A stretch of 64,000 nucleotides of DNA from Streptomyces sp. WMMB 322 (GTDB lineage: Bacteria > Actinomycetota > Actinomycetes > Streptomycetales > Streptomycetaceae): contig NZ_FMHI01000004.1 of NCBI RefSeq assembly GCF_900090145.1, forward strand, positions 186,001 through 250,000, read 5' to 3'. Positions 9,561-18,840 of the stretch are shown here, one piece after another. Below the pieces are notes generated by a model, which searched no databases, was not told the origin of the DNA, and worked only from the letters and a program-made list of their open reading frames with translations. Within the stretch, counting starts at the first letter, position 1, and every line of letters starts with the position of its first letter. The position numbers and the translations under genes were made by a program.

Positions 9561-9659
9561 GCCGGGCGACCACCCCGTCCAACCACACCACTACGCCGCG
9601 CGGGGACGCGAACAGCGCCCCCGCGCGGCCGTATCCAGACACCACTCGGAGGCCCCGCG

Positions 9660-10589
9660 GTGAACGACCTGCCGCAGCAACTGGCCAGTGGACTCATCCT
9701 CGGCGCGATGTACGGGCTCATCGCGATCGGATACACGATGGTCTACGGCATAGTTCAGCTCATCAACTTCGCCCACGGCGAGATCGTCATGTTCGGGGCC
9801 TTCGGCGGCCTCACCGCATGGCTGCTCCTCCCCCAGGGCACAGCCCTCATGCTCGCCCTGCCGATCATGCTGGTCATGGCAGTGGGAGTATCCGTACTCG
9901 TCGGCATCGGGGCAGAACGCTTCGCCTACCGGCCACTGCGCAACGCCCCCAGGCTCGCACCGCTCATCACCGCCATCGGCCTGTCGATCATGCTCCAGCA
10001 GCTGATCTGGAGCTTCTATCCCAACGCCAAGAAGGCCCGCACCTTCCCGCAGTTCAGCGGCGACAGCGTCGAACTCCTCGGCGCCAACGTCCAGCGCGGC
10101 GAACTCTTCCTGCTCATCGCCGCACCCGTCTGCATGATCGCCCTGGGCTTCTTCGTCGCCAAGACCCGCACCGGCCGCGCCATGCAGGCCACCTCGCAGG
10201 ACCCCGACACCGCGAAGCTGATGGGCATCAACACCGACCGCATCATCGTCACCGCGTTCGCCATCGGCGCCGCGTTCGGCGGAGTCGCGGCCATCGCCTA
10301 CGGCCTCAAGTACGGGCAGATCGACTTCAAGATCGGCTTCATCCTCGGCCTGAAGGCCTTCACCGCAGCCGTGCTCGGCGGCATCGGCAACATCTACGGC
10401 GCCATGGTCGGCGGCGTCGTCCTCGGCCTCGCCGAATCGCTGGCCACCGCGTACATCGAACTCATCCCCGGCATGGAACTCTTCGGCGGCGGCGCCTGGA
10501 AGAACGTATGGGCATTCGTCCTGCTGATCCTGGTGCTCCTCGTACGCCCCCAGGGCCTGCTCGGCGAACGCATCGCGGACAGGGCGTGA
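9660..10589 (+). CDS. livH: Branched-chain amino-acid ABC transporter permease LivH
   Basis: A 309-residue integral membrane protein with about eight hydrophobic helices. The N-terminus GLILGAMYGLIAIGYTMVYGIVQLINFAHGE is a hallmark of LivH. The cytoplasmic EAA-like region is GRAMQATSQDPDTAKLMGIN (about residues 175-195), which contacts the ATPases. The start is the GTG at 9660. The gap of 99 bases after livK is the only sizeable one in the operon, which may allow livK to be made in excess. It pairs with LivM in the channel. Confidence 0.93.
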   Translation: MNDLPQQLASGLILGAMYGLIAIGYTMVYGIVQLINFAHGEIVMFGAFGGLTAWLLLPQGTALMLALPIMLVMAVGVSVLVGIGAERFAYRPLRNAPRLAPLITAIGLSIMLQQLIWSFYPNAKKARTFPQFSGDSVELLGANVQRGELFLLIAAPVCMIALGFFVAKTRTGRAMQATSQDPDTAKLMGINTDRIIVTAFAIGAAFGGVAAIAYGLKYGQIDFKIGFILGLKAFTAAVLGGIGNIYGAMVGGVVLGLAESLATAYIELIPGMELFGGGAWKNVWAFVLLILVLLVRPQGLLGERIADRA

Positions 10590-10594
10590 TAGCG

Positions 10595-12432
10595 ATGGCA
10601 ACCACCAACCCCGAAGCGGGCACCACCGACCCCGCCACCACACCGGCCGAACCCCTCGACCCCACCGGCGCCCCCGGCACCCTCCCGCTGCCCCCCAAGG
10701 CGGCCCGCATCATCACCGCCGCCGGAGCCCTCGGAACCCTCGCGAGCACCATGCTCGCCTGGACCTGGACCGCCGAATTCCCCGGCGACCTCACCTACTA
10801 CGGCTCACCCGTCGACCTGCAGACCCTCACCCTCATCGGGTCGGTCCTCACCCTCGCCGTGCTGCTCGCCGGCAACGGCGTACGCGGACTGCGCTGGCTC
10901 ACACCCGGCGGCAGGACCGCACCCGTGGTGCTGCTGGCCGCCGGAACCCTCGGAGTCGCCTGGTTCACCGCCGGCGCCATCGCCGTCGTACTCGGCGGAC
11001 TCGTCAACTTCGAACCAGGCATGTGGGTCGCCGTACTCGCCAGCCTCGTCACCCTCGTCGGCGCCCTCGGCCTACGAGCCGACCAGCCCTTCGACCCCGC
11101 GGACCCCGCACTCCGCGACCCCGGCGCCTGGCAGCGTTTCCGCCACACCCTCAAGGCACCCGCGCCGCAACCCGCACGGGAACTGCCCGCCTGGGCCGAA
11201 CTCCTCATCATCGCCGTCACGTTCGGGATCGCCCTGTTCGCCTTCACCTACGGCATCGACACCCCGTACGGCGAACTGTTCATCGGCTTCCTGATCCTCG
11301 TCGGCTTCGCCGCCACCGCACTCGCACGCACAGGCCTCACACAGCGACTGGCGAAGATCACCGGCAAGCACCGCAACGTCACCTTCGCCGCCGCATTCGT
11401 CGCCGCGGCCTGCTTCCCCTTCACCCAGAGCAGCGACCAGTACACCTCCGTCGCCGCCAACATCCTGATCTTCGCCACCGTCGCACTCGGCCTCAACGTC
11501 GTCGTCGGCCTCGCCGGGCTCCTCGACCTCGGATACGTGGCCTTCCTCGGCGTCGGCGCCTACGCGGCAGCACTCGTCTCCGGATCGAACACCTCCGTGC
11601 TGGGCGTCGAATTCCCCTTCTGGGCCGCCGTCCTCACCGGCGCCGGAGCCTCACTCGTCTTCGGCGTCGTCATCGGCGCCCCGACACTGCGGCTGCACGG
11701 CGACTACCTCGCCATCGTCACCCTCGGCTTCGGCGAGATCTTCCGCATCGGAATGGAGAACCTCGACGGCTCCTCCGGCCCCTCCGTCACCAACGGCGCC
11801 AACGGCATCGCCAACATCCCCGACCTGGTGATCCTCGGCTTCGACCTCGGCGAGGACCACACGGTCCTCGGCGTCGAACTCGGCCCGTTCGCCAACTACT
11901 ACCTGCTCATGCTCCTCTTCACGATCATCATCGTGACGATCTTCCGCCGCGCCGACCGCTCCCGCATCGGCCGCGCATGGGTAGCCGTACGCGAGGACGA
12001 GACCGCCGCACGCGCCATGGGCATCAACGGCTTCCGCGTCAAGCTCATCGCCTTCGCGCTCGGCGCCACCCTCGCCGGCATGGCCGGCACCGTGCAGGCA
12101 CACGTCACCTCGTCCGTGACGCCCGAGCAGTACCAGTTCGTCGAAGTCGTACCGCCCAACTCGGCGTTCCTGCTCGCCGCCGTCATCCTCGGCGGCATGG
12201 GAACCGTCAGCGGACCCCTCGTCGGCGCCTCACTGCTCTACCTGATCCCGGCCAAACTCCAGTTCATCGGCGAATACCAACTCCTCCTCTTCGGACTGGC
12301 GCTGGTACTCCTGATGCGCTACCGCCCCGAAGGCCTCCTCGCGGACCGCCGCAAGAAGCTCGAATTCCACGAGACCGGCCAGCTCGACGTACCGACCGGC
12401 GGCCCCGGCCTCAGCAAGACGGAGGCATCACG

Positions 12433-12436
<4 letters not shown>
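10595..12436 (+). CDS. livM: Branched-chain amino-acid ABC transporter permease LivM, with N-terminal membrane extension
   Basis: A 613-residue permease. The conserved LivM core occupies about residues 270-590 (NILIFATVALGLNVVVGLAGLLDLGYVAFLGVGAY; GRAWVAVREDETAARAMGIN; VILGGMGTVSGPLVGASLLY). The first 260 residues add several further hydrophobic segments split by a Pro/Arg-rich loop, which makes it about twice the core length. A GTG at 10586 overlapping the livH stop (GTGA) is an alternative start giving VIAMATT. The C-terminal ATGA overlaps livG, indicating translational coupling. Confidence 0.92.
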
Positions 12437-13373
<937 letters not shown>

Positions 13374-13374
<1 letters not shown>

Positions 13375-14087
13375 TGCCACTCCTCGAAGTCGACGACCTC
13401 CGCGTCGCCTACGGCAAGATCGAAGCCGTCAAAGGCATCTCCTTCAGCGTCGAAGCCGGCCAGGTCGTCACCCTCATCGGCACCAACGGAGCCGGCAAGA
13501 CGACGACCCTGCGCACCCTCTCCGGCCTCCTCAAGCCCCTCGCCGGAAAGATCACCTTCGACGGTGAAGTGATCAACGACATGGGCGCACACAAGATCGT
13601 CGCCAAGGGACTCGCACACTCCCCCGAAGGCCGCCGCATCTTCCCCCGCCTCACCATCGCCGAGAACCTCCAGCTCGGCGCCTTCCTGCGCAAGGACACG
13701 GCAGGAATCCAGCGGGACATCGAACGCGCCTACAGCCTCTTCCCCATCCTCGGAGAACGCCGCGGCCAAGCCGCCGGCACCCTCTCAGGAGGCGAGCAGC
13801 AGATGCTCGCCATGGGCCGCGCCCTGATGTCACAGCCCAAGCTGCTCATGCTCGACGAGCCCTCCATGGGCCTCTCCCCGATCATGATGCAGAAGATCAT
13901 GGAGACCATCACCGAGCTCAAGGCACAGGGCACGACGATCCTCCTCGTCGAACAGAACGCCCAGGCCGCACTGTCCCTCGCCGACCACGGCCACGTCATG
14001 GAGATCGGCACCATCGCCCTCTCCGGCACCGGCGAGGAACTCATGCACGACGAATCCGTGCGCAAGGCCTACCTCGGCGAGGACTGA
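13374..14087 (+). CDS. livF: Branched-chain amino-acid ABC transporter ATPase LivF
   Basis: A 237-residue ABC ATPase, the usual LivF length. Walker A is LIGTNGAGKTTTLR, the signature LSGGEQQMLAMGRALM, Walker B KLLMLDEPSMGLSP, and the switch region is VEQNAQ. The ATG at 13374 shares its A with the livG stop codon, so translation is coupled. It is the last gene of the operon and is followed by the terminator at 14112-14150. Confidence 0.95.
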
Positions 14088-14111
14088 ACCCCGGCCCCGC
14101 ACAGGCACACG

Positions 14112-14150
14112 CGAGCGGGCCGCCCCCGGATTCCGGGGGCGGCCCGCTCG
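14112..14150. terminator. Strong bidirectional terminator after the liv operon
   Basis: An essentially perfect inverted repeat of about 18-19 base pairs, beginning CGAGCGGGCCGCCCCCGG and turning at ATT. It lies between livF (plus) and the convergent ANTAR regulator (minus), and should stop transcription from both sides. Confidence 0.9.
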
Positions 14151-14235
14151 ACCTTGTGGTGAGACCGGCACCCTGCCGCACGGCGGGCCCGGCCCGGACC
14201 CGGCCGGGCTCAGACCCGGCTCACCGCTCCTGGGC

Positions 14236-14910
14236 TCACCGCTCCCGCCGCTTGCGCTCCTCGCCGTCCGCGATCACAGCCTCGGCGACCTGCTGCATCG
14301 ACAGCCGCCGGTCCATCGACGTCTTCTGTATCCAGCGGAACGCGGCCGGCTCCGTCAGCCCGTACTGCGTCTGCAGCACACTCTTCGCCCGGTCCACCAG
14401 CTTCCGCGTCTCCAGACGCTGGGAGAGATCCGCGACCTCCTTCTCCAGCGTCCGCAACTCCGTGAACCGCGACACCGCCATCTCGATCGCCGGCACCACA
14501 TCGCTCTTGCTGAACGGCTTCACCAAGTACGCCATCGCACCCGCGTCACGAGCACGCTCCACCAACTCCCGCTGCGAGAAAGCCGTCAGCATCAGCACCG
14601 GCGCAATGCTCTCCTCCGCGACCTGCTCCGCCGCCGAGATCCCGTCCAGCACCGGCATCTTCACATCGAAGATGCACAGATCCGGACGGTGCTCCCGCGC
14701 CAGCTCAACCGCGCGCTGCCCGTCACCCGCCTCACCGACGACGGAGTAGCCCTCCTCCTCCAGCATCTCCTTCAGATCCATCCGGATCAGCGCCTCGTCC
14801 TCGGCGATCACCACCCGCGTGGTCAGCGGCGGCACATGGGCACTCTGTTCACCGGCAGCGGAGGCGTCGGCGACGGAGTTGTCAGGCTCGGGGATGTCCG
14901 CGGTGCTCAC
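14236..14910 (-). CDS. ANTAR-domain response regulator
   Basis: A 224-residue two-component output protein that acts on RNA. A receiver domain occupies about residues 30-150 with DE at 38-39, the phospho-acceptor Asp near residue 82 (CIFDVKMPVLDG), and Thr/Lys switch residues (MLTAFS, YLVKPFSKSD). A coiled-coil linker follows, then an ANTAR domain (about 160-218, ending RRLSMQQVAEAVIADGEER). ANTAR proteins bind paired RNA hairpins and prevent transcription termination. GTG 14910 has GAGGAG about 6 bases upstream; residues upstream of it look non-coding. No histidine kinase is adjacent. Confidence 0.93.
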   Translation of the reverse strand: MSTADIPEPDNSVADASAAGEQSAHVPPLTTRVVIAEDEALIRMDLKEMLEEEGYSVVGEAGDGQRAVELAREHRPDLCIFDVKMPVLDGISAAEQVAEESIAPVLMLTAFSQRELVERARDAGAMAYLVKPFSKSDVVPAIEMAVSRFTELRTLEKEVADLSQRLETRKLVDRAKSVLQTQYGLTEPAAFRWIQKTSMDRRLSMQQVAEAVIADGEERKRRER

Positions 14911-15008
14911 TGGGCTCCTCGTTTCCGCACAGGTGGGAGGTACGAGGGTACCGGGGTCCTGTAAGGTGGCCACACAGCAGGAGGGCATGAACCTTCAATT
15001 TCCTGCTC

Positions 15009-15081
15009 GCCCCGGTAGCCCAACGGCAGAGGCGATGGATTCAAAACCCATTCAGTGTCGGTTCGAATCCGACCCGGGGCA
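15009..15081 (+). tRNA. tRNA with anticodon CAA (nominally Leu) but a short variable arm
   Basis: A 73-base cloverleaf. The acceptor stem is GCCCCGG paired with CCGGGGC, with discriminator A at 15081. The D arm has a 3-base-pair stem GCC/GGC. The anticodon loop is TTCAAAA with anticodon CAA at 15042-15044, and the T arm is GTCGG-TTCGAAT-CCGAC. No CCA is encoded. The variable region is only 5 bases (15052-15056), whereas a true bacterial tRNA-Leu has a long variable arm. The last anticodon-stem pair is an A-C mismatch (15039 with 15047). Automatic tools would call it tRNA-Leu(CAA); its real charging identity is uncertain. Confidence 0.85.
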
Positions 15082-15191
15082 CTTCACCTTCGATTCCAAG
15101 ACTGCAAGCGATATCGCTGATCTTCCTTCGCACGAAGGCATCCGGCCTCGAATTCCTGCACGTCGTACATCAGCTCGACATGCTCGCGTGC

Positions 15192-15962
15192 ATGTACGAC
15201 GTCACAATCCGTAAGCAGGCCCTGGCTCTCGTCGCGCAGGGGCGCAGCCTCAACTCCGTGAGCAAGCAGACCGGCATCTCCCGGTGGGCGCTTCGGACTT
15301 GGCAGGGGCGGCTGCTGCCGCTGCGTCCCGGTGCGGCCCAGTGCTGCCGGTGCGCCAACCCTCCCGTTCCTCCCGCCGACGGACCCGGCTATGCCTATCT
15401 CCTCGGCCTTTACCTCGGTGACGGATGTGTCAGCCGGCTCGCGAGGACGTACTCGTTGCGCATCGCATGCGCCGACGCCTGGCCGGGACTCATCGACGAA
15501 TGTGCCCGGGCGGTCAAGACAGTCCGTCCTGGAAACAACGTCTTCCGGGTCCAGCGGCAGGGCTGCGTCGCGGTCACGGCGTACAACCCGCACTGGCCAT
15601 GCCTGTTCCCTCAGCACGGCCCGGGCAGGAAGCACGAACGGTGCATCGAACTCGAGCCGTGGCAGCAGCAGATCGTCGAGGCGCACCCGTGGAGTCTCGT
15701 ACGGGGGCTGATCCACTCGGACGGCTGCCGCATCACGAACTGGACGACGCGAACAACTGCGGGGAAACGCAAGCGCTACGAATACCCTCGCTACTTCTTC
15801 ACCAACAAGTCCGACGGCATCAGGAAGATCTACACCGACACCCTGGACCGGCTCGGTGTGGAGTGGACTGTCCTGACCCGGCGCGGCGACCCGCTCAACA
15901 TCTCCGTCGCACGCCGCGCCTCCGTCGCGTTGATGGACGCACACGTCGGCCCCAAGTACTGA
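15192..15962 (+). CDS. HTH protein with two LAGLIDADG motifs (homing-endonuclease-like)
   Basis: A 256-residue protein. An N-terminal helix-turn-helix (about residues 3-38, RKQALALVAQGRSLNSVSKQ followed by TGISRWALRTW) is followed by a small Cys cluster (QCCRC). Two LAGLIDADG-type motifs come next, YLLGLYLGDGCV (about 69-80) and LVRGLIHSDGCRI (about 170-182), each keeping its acidic residue. Their spacing of about 100 residues fits a single-chain LAGLIDADG fold. It begins 110 bases after the CAA tRNA on the same strand. No Shine-Dalgarno sequence is evident; ATG 15180 is an alternative start. It may be a free-standing nuclease, or a regulator using this fold to bind DNA. Confidence 0.75.
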   Translation: MYDVTIRKQALALVAQGRSLNSVSKQTGISRWALRTWQGRLLPLRPGAAQCCRCANPPVPPADGPGYAYLLGLYLGDGCVSRLARTYSLRIACADAWPGLIDECARAVKTVRPGNNVFRVQRQGCVAVTAYNPHWPCLFPQHGPGRKHERCIELEPWQQQIVEAHPWSLVRGLIHSDGCRITNWTTRTTAGKRKRYEYPRYFFTNKSDGIRKIYTDTLDRLGVEWTVLTRRGDPLNISVARRASVALMDAHVGPKY

Positions 15963-16020
15963 TCGGCGGAGGCGGTTTACTGCGGTGCGTCCGCACCCGC
16001 ACTGCGGCAGCATGGCCCGC

Positions 16021-18564
16021 ATGTCATCACTGACGCGCGACGAGGCGCGTACGCGGGCCGGGCTCCTCGATGTCGAGCGGTATGCCGTCGATCTCGATCT
16101 GACGTGCGGCGAGGAGGTGTTCGGGTCGGCGACGACCGGTCACTTCTCGGTGAAGGAGGGCCGGGGCGGGGCGGACACGTTCCTGGAGGTGCGTCCCGTC
16201 GAGCTGCTGCGTGCGGAGCTGGACGGAGTGGCGCTGGATGCGGCGAGTGCGTTCGCGGACGGCCGGCTGTGGCTGCGGGGTCTCGCGGAGGGGGCCCACG
16301 AGCTGCGCGTGGAGGCGCGGATGCCGTATTCGCGGGTCGGGGAGGGCATGCACCGGTTCACGGACCCGGCGGACGGGCTCGTGTATCTGTACACGCAGTG
16401 CTTCCTGGACGATGCGCCGCTGGTGTTCGCGTGTTTCGACCAGCCGGATCTGAAGGCGGTCTTCGAGGTGGCGGTGACGGCGCCGGAGGACTGGACGGTG
16501 CTGGGCAACGGTGTCGCACGCAGGGTCTCCGAGGGCCGCTGGGAGTGTGCGCCGACGCCGCGGCTGAGTACGTATCTGGTGGGGGTGGTGGCGGGGCCGT
16601 ACCACTCGGTGCGTACGGAGCATGCGGGGTTGCCGTTCGGGCTTCATGTGCGGCGTTCGCTGGCGGAGTTCCTGGATGCGGATGCCGGGGAACTGCTGGA
16701 GATCACGCGGCGGTGTTTCGACCGGTATCACGAGGTCTTCGACGAGCCGTATCCCTTCGACTCCTACGACCAGGCGTTCGTGCCGGAGTTCAACGCGGGG
16801 GCGATGGAGAATCCCGGCCTGGTGACGCTGCGGGACGAGTACGTGTTCCGGTCGGCGGTGACGGAGCTGGAGCGGTGCACTCGTGCTGTGACGGTGGCGC
16901 ACGAGATGGCGCACATGTGGTTCGGGGATCTGGTGACGCTGCGCTGGTGGGAGGACATCTGGCTGAACGAGTCGTTCGCCGAGTACATGGGTTATCAGAT
17001 TGTGCACGAGGCGACGCGATTCACGGGTTTGTGGACGGATTTCGCGGTCGCGCGCAAGGGCTGGGGTTATGACGCGGATCAGCGTCCGTCGACGCATCCG
17101 GTGGCGCCGGAGCCGGGGGCGGTGCCGGACACGGCTTCGGCGTTGCTGAATTTCGACGGCATCTCGTATGCGAAGGGGGCGTCGGCGCTGCGCCAGCTGG
17201 TGGCGTGGCTGGGTGAGAAGGACTTCCTGATGGGCGTCAACACGCATTTGACGCGGCATCGTTTCGGGAATGCGACGCTGTCGGATTTCATCGACTCGCT
17301 TGCCGGGGCGTCGAGCCGTGATGTGCCGGGGTGGGCGGAGCGCTGGCTGCGCACGACCGGTGTGGACACGTTCTCGCCGCGGGTCGGTGAGGACGGGGGG
17401 CGGTGGTCGGTGGCGCTGCGCCGTGAGGGGAGCCGTCCGCATCTGCTGCGGCTGGGGCTGTACGACGTGGCTCCGGCGGAGCCGGGCCGTCTGGTGCTGC
17501 GGGAGCGTCTCGAGCGTGAAGTGGCGGCGGACGAGGCGGAGTCGGTGGTGGTCGCCGAGGGGCCGCGTCCTGATCTGCTGCTGTTGAACGACGGGGATCT
17601 GACGTACGCGAAGGTGCGGCTGGACGAGGTCTCGTGGCGGACGGTGCGCGAGGCGCTGTCGGGGCTTCCGGATGCTCTGTCGCGTGCGGTGACGTGGAGT
17701 GCGGCGCGGGACATGGTGCGGGACGCGGAGCTGCCGCCGGGGGAGTTCCTGGAGGCGGTGCGGGACCACGCTCCGTCGGAGCCGGAGGTGTCGGTCCTGG
17801 AGAGCGTGCTGTCGTTCGCGCGCGGCACGGTCGCGGACCGCTTTCTGCCGGCGGAACGGCGCGGTGGGGCGCTGGAGTTGCTGACGGGTGTGTGCCGGGA
17901 GGTGCTGGCCCGTACGGACGGGGGCGGGTCCGGTGAGGGGGCGGCGGCCGGGATGCGTCTGACGGCGGCGCGTCAGTTCATCGACTGTGCTGTGGATGCC
18001 GGGGAGTTGTACGGCTGGTGGGAGGCGGGTTCGGTGCCCGGGGGGCCGGTGCTGGACGCGGAGTTGCGGTGGCGGCTGCTGCTGCGGCTGTCGGTGCTGG
18101 GTGCGGTGGGTGGGGCGGAGATCGACGCGGAGCTGGCGGCTGATCCGAGTGCCACGGGCCGGGAGGGCGCGGCGCGTTGCCGGGCGGCGTTGCCGGACGC
18201 GGCGGAGAAGGAGGCGGCGTGGGAGGCGATGTTCGCCTCGGACGAGTTGTCGAACTATCTGCTGCGGGCGACGGCGCAGGGTTTCTGGCAGGCGGAGCAG
18301 CGGGAGTTGCTGGAGGAAGGCGGGTTCGCGGAGCGGTATTTCGCGGATGCGGTTCCGGTGGCGGCGCGGCGTGGTGCTGCTGTGGCGGCGATCGTGGGGC
18401 GGTTGGCGTTTCCTCGTACGGTCGTCGAGGAGGGGGTGCTGCGGCGTGGGGCGGATTGTGCGGCGGGTGAGGATGTGACGCCGACGCTGCGGCGGGAGTT
18501 GGCCGATCAGCTGGATGACCTGCGGCGGGCGTTGCGGGTGCGGGAGTGCGCTGAGCTGCGGTGA
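16021..18564 (+). CDS. pepN: M1-family aminopeptidase N
   Basis: An 847-residue zinc aminopeptidase that removes N-terminal residues from peptides in the cytoplasm. The exopeptidase motif NAGAMENPGLVT lies near residue 260. The zinc site HEMAHMWFGD is near 294 with the third ligand Glu in NESFAEYMGY near 316. The catalytic Tyr region is DGISYAKGASALRQL. The C-terminal half is the helical ERAP1-like domain. ATG 16021 is preferred; ATG 16012 in the same frame is possible. No strong ribosome-binding site is visible. It is apparently a single-gene unit. Confidence 0.93.
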   Translation: MSSLTRDEARTRAGLLDVERYAVDLDLTCGEEVFGSATTGHFSVKEGRGGADTFLEVRPVELLRAELDGVALDAASAFADGRLWLRGLAEGAHELRVEARMPYSRVGEGMHRFTDPADGLVYLYTQCFLDDAPLVFACFDQPDLKAVFEVAVTAPEDWTVLGNGVARRVSEGRWECAPTPRLSTYLVGVVAGPYHSVRTEHAGLPFGLHVRRSLAEFLDADAGELLEITRRCFDRYHEVFDEPYPFDSYDQAFVPEFNAGAMENPGLVTLRDEYVFRSAVTELERCTRAVTVAHEMAHMWFGDLVTLRWWEDIWLNESFAEYMGYQIVHEATRFTGLWTDFAVARKGWGYDADQRPSTHPVAPEPGAVPDTASALLNFDGISYAKGASALRQLVAWLGEKDFLMGVNTHLTRHRFGNATLSDFIDSLAGASSRDVPGWAERWLRTTGVDTFSPRVGEDGGRWSVALRREGSRPHLLRLGLYDVAPAEPGRLVLRERLEREVAADEAESVVVAEGPRPDLLLLNDGDLTYAKVRLDEVSWRTVREALSGLPDALSRAVTWSAARDMVRDAELPPGEFLEAVRDHAPSEPEVSVLESVLSFARGTVADRFLPAERRGGALELLTGVCREVLARTDGGGSGEGAAAGMRLTAARQFIDCAVDAGELYGWWEAGSVPGGPVLDAELRWRLLLRLSVLGAVGGAEIDAELAADPSATGREGAARCRAALPDAAEKEAAWEAMFASDELSNYLLRATAQGFWQAEQRELLEEGGFAERYFADAVPVAARRGAAVAAIVGRLAFPRTVVEEGVLRRGADCAAGEDVTPTLRRELADQLDDLRRALRVRECAELR

Positions 18565-18772
18565 CGGGGTGGGCCGGGGCTGCGGTGCCGCCGCGGGGGC
18601 GACTGTTCCTGGTGCGGCGGGTGTCGCCTGTTCCTGGGGCCGCGAGTGTCGCCGGGCCGGGCGGTGGGATCGGCGGAACGGTGGTGGGGGGCCTCCCTGT
18701 TGGGGCTTGTGGCTGGGCCCTGCCGGGTCCGGTCGTTGTGTGCTTCACTTTTCTCAGGTCTTAATTTTAGCC

Positions 18773-18801
18773 TTGACCATATATTAGTCCAGACCTACGG
18801 T
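18773..18801 (+). promoter_or_regulatory. Promoter of the Tat-secreted protein gene
   Basis: The -35 box TTGACC (18773-18778) and -10 box TACGGT (18796-18801) are separated by exactly 17 bases. The spacer contains the chitinase-type element at 18785-18796. The surrounding 40 bases are unusually A/T-rich for this genome, as expected of a promoter. Transcription would start near 18808, about 33 bases before the ATG. Confidence 0.7.
18785..18796 (+). promoter_or_regulatory. Chitinase-type / DasR-like operator TAGTCCAGACCT
   Basis: It matches the 12-base direct-repeat unit known from Streptomyces chitinase promoters (TGGTCCAGACCT) at 11 of 12 positions, and resembles the DasR site built around GGTCTAGACC. 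It fills the promoter spacer, a position where a bound repressor would block RNA polymerase. Only one copy is clear, whereas chitinase promoters usually carry two. Confidence 0.5.
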
Positions 18802-18840
18802 CCTCTCACCATCCTGACACCGTCGAGGAGTTGGACCCGT

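Noticed and set aside
16027..17769. 580-codon minus-strand frame opposite the aminopeptidase gene
   Set aside because: Arg/His/Pro-rich antisense shadow; the plus strand encodes a complete M1 aminopeptidase.
15009..18564. Integrated element using the tRNA as attachment site
   Set aside because: No integrase, no repeat of the tRNA 3' end downstream within the window, and the following genes look like ordinary chromosomal genes.
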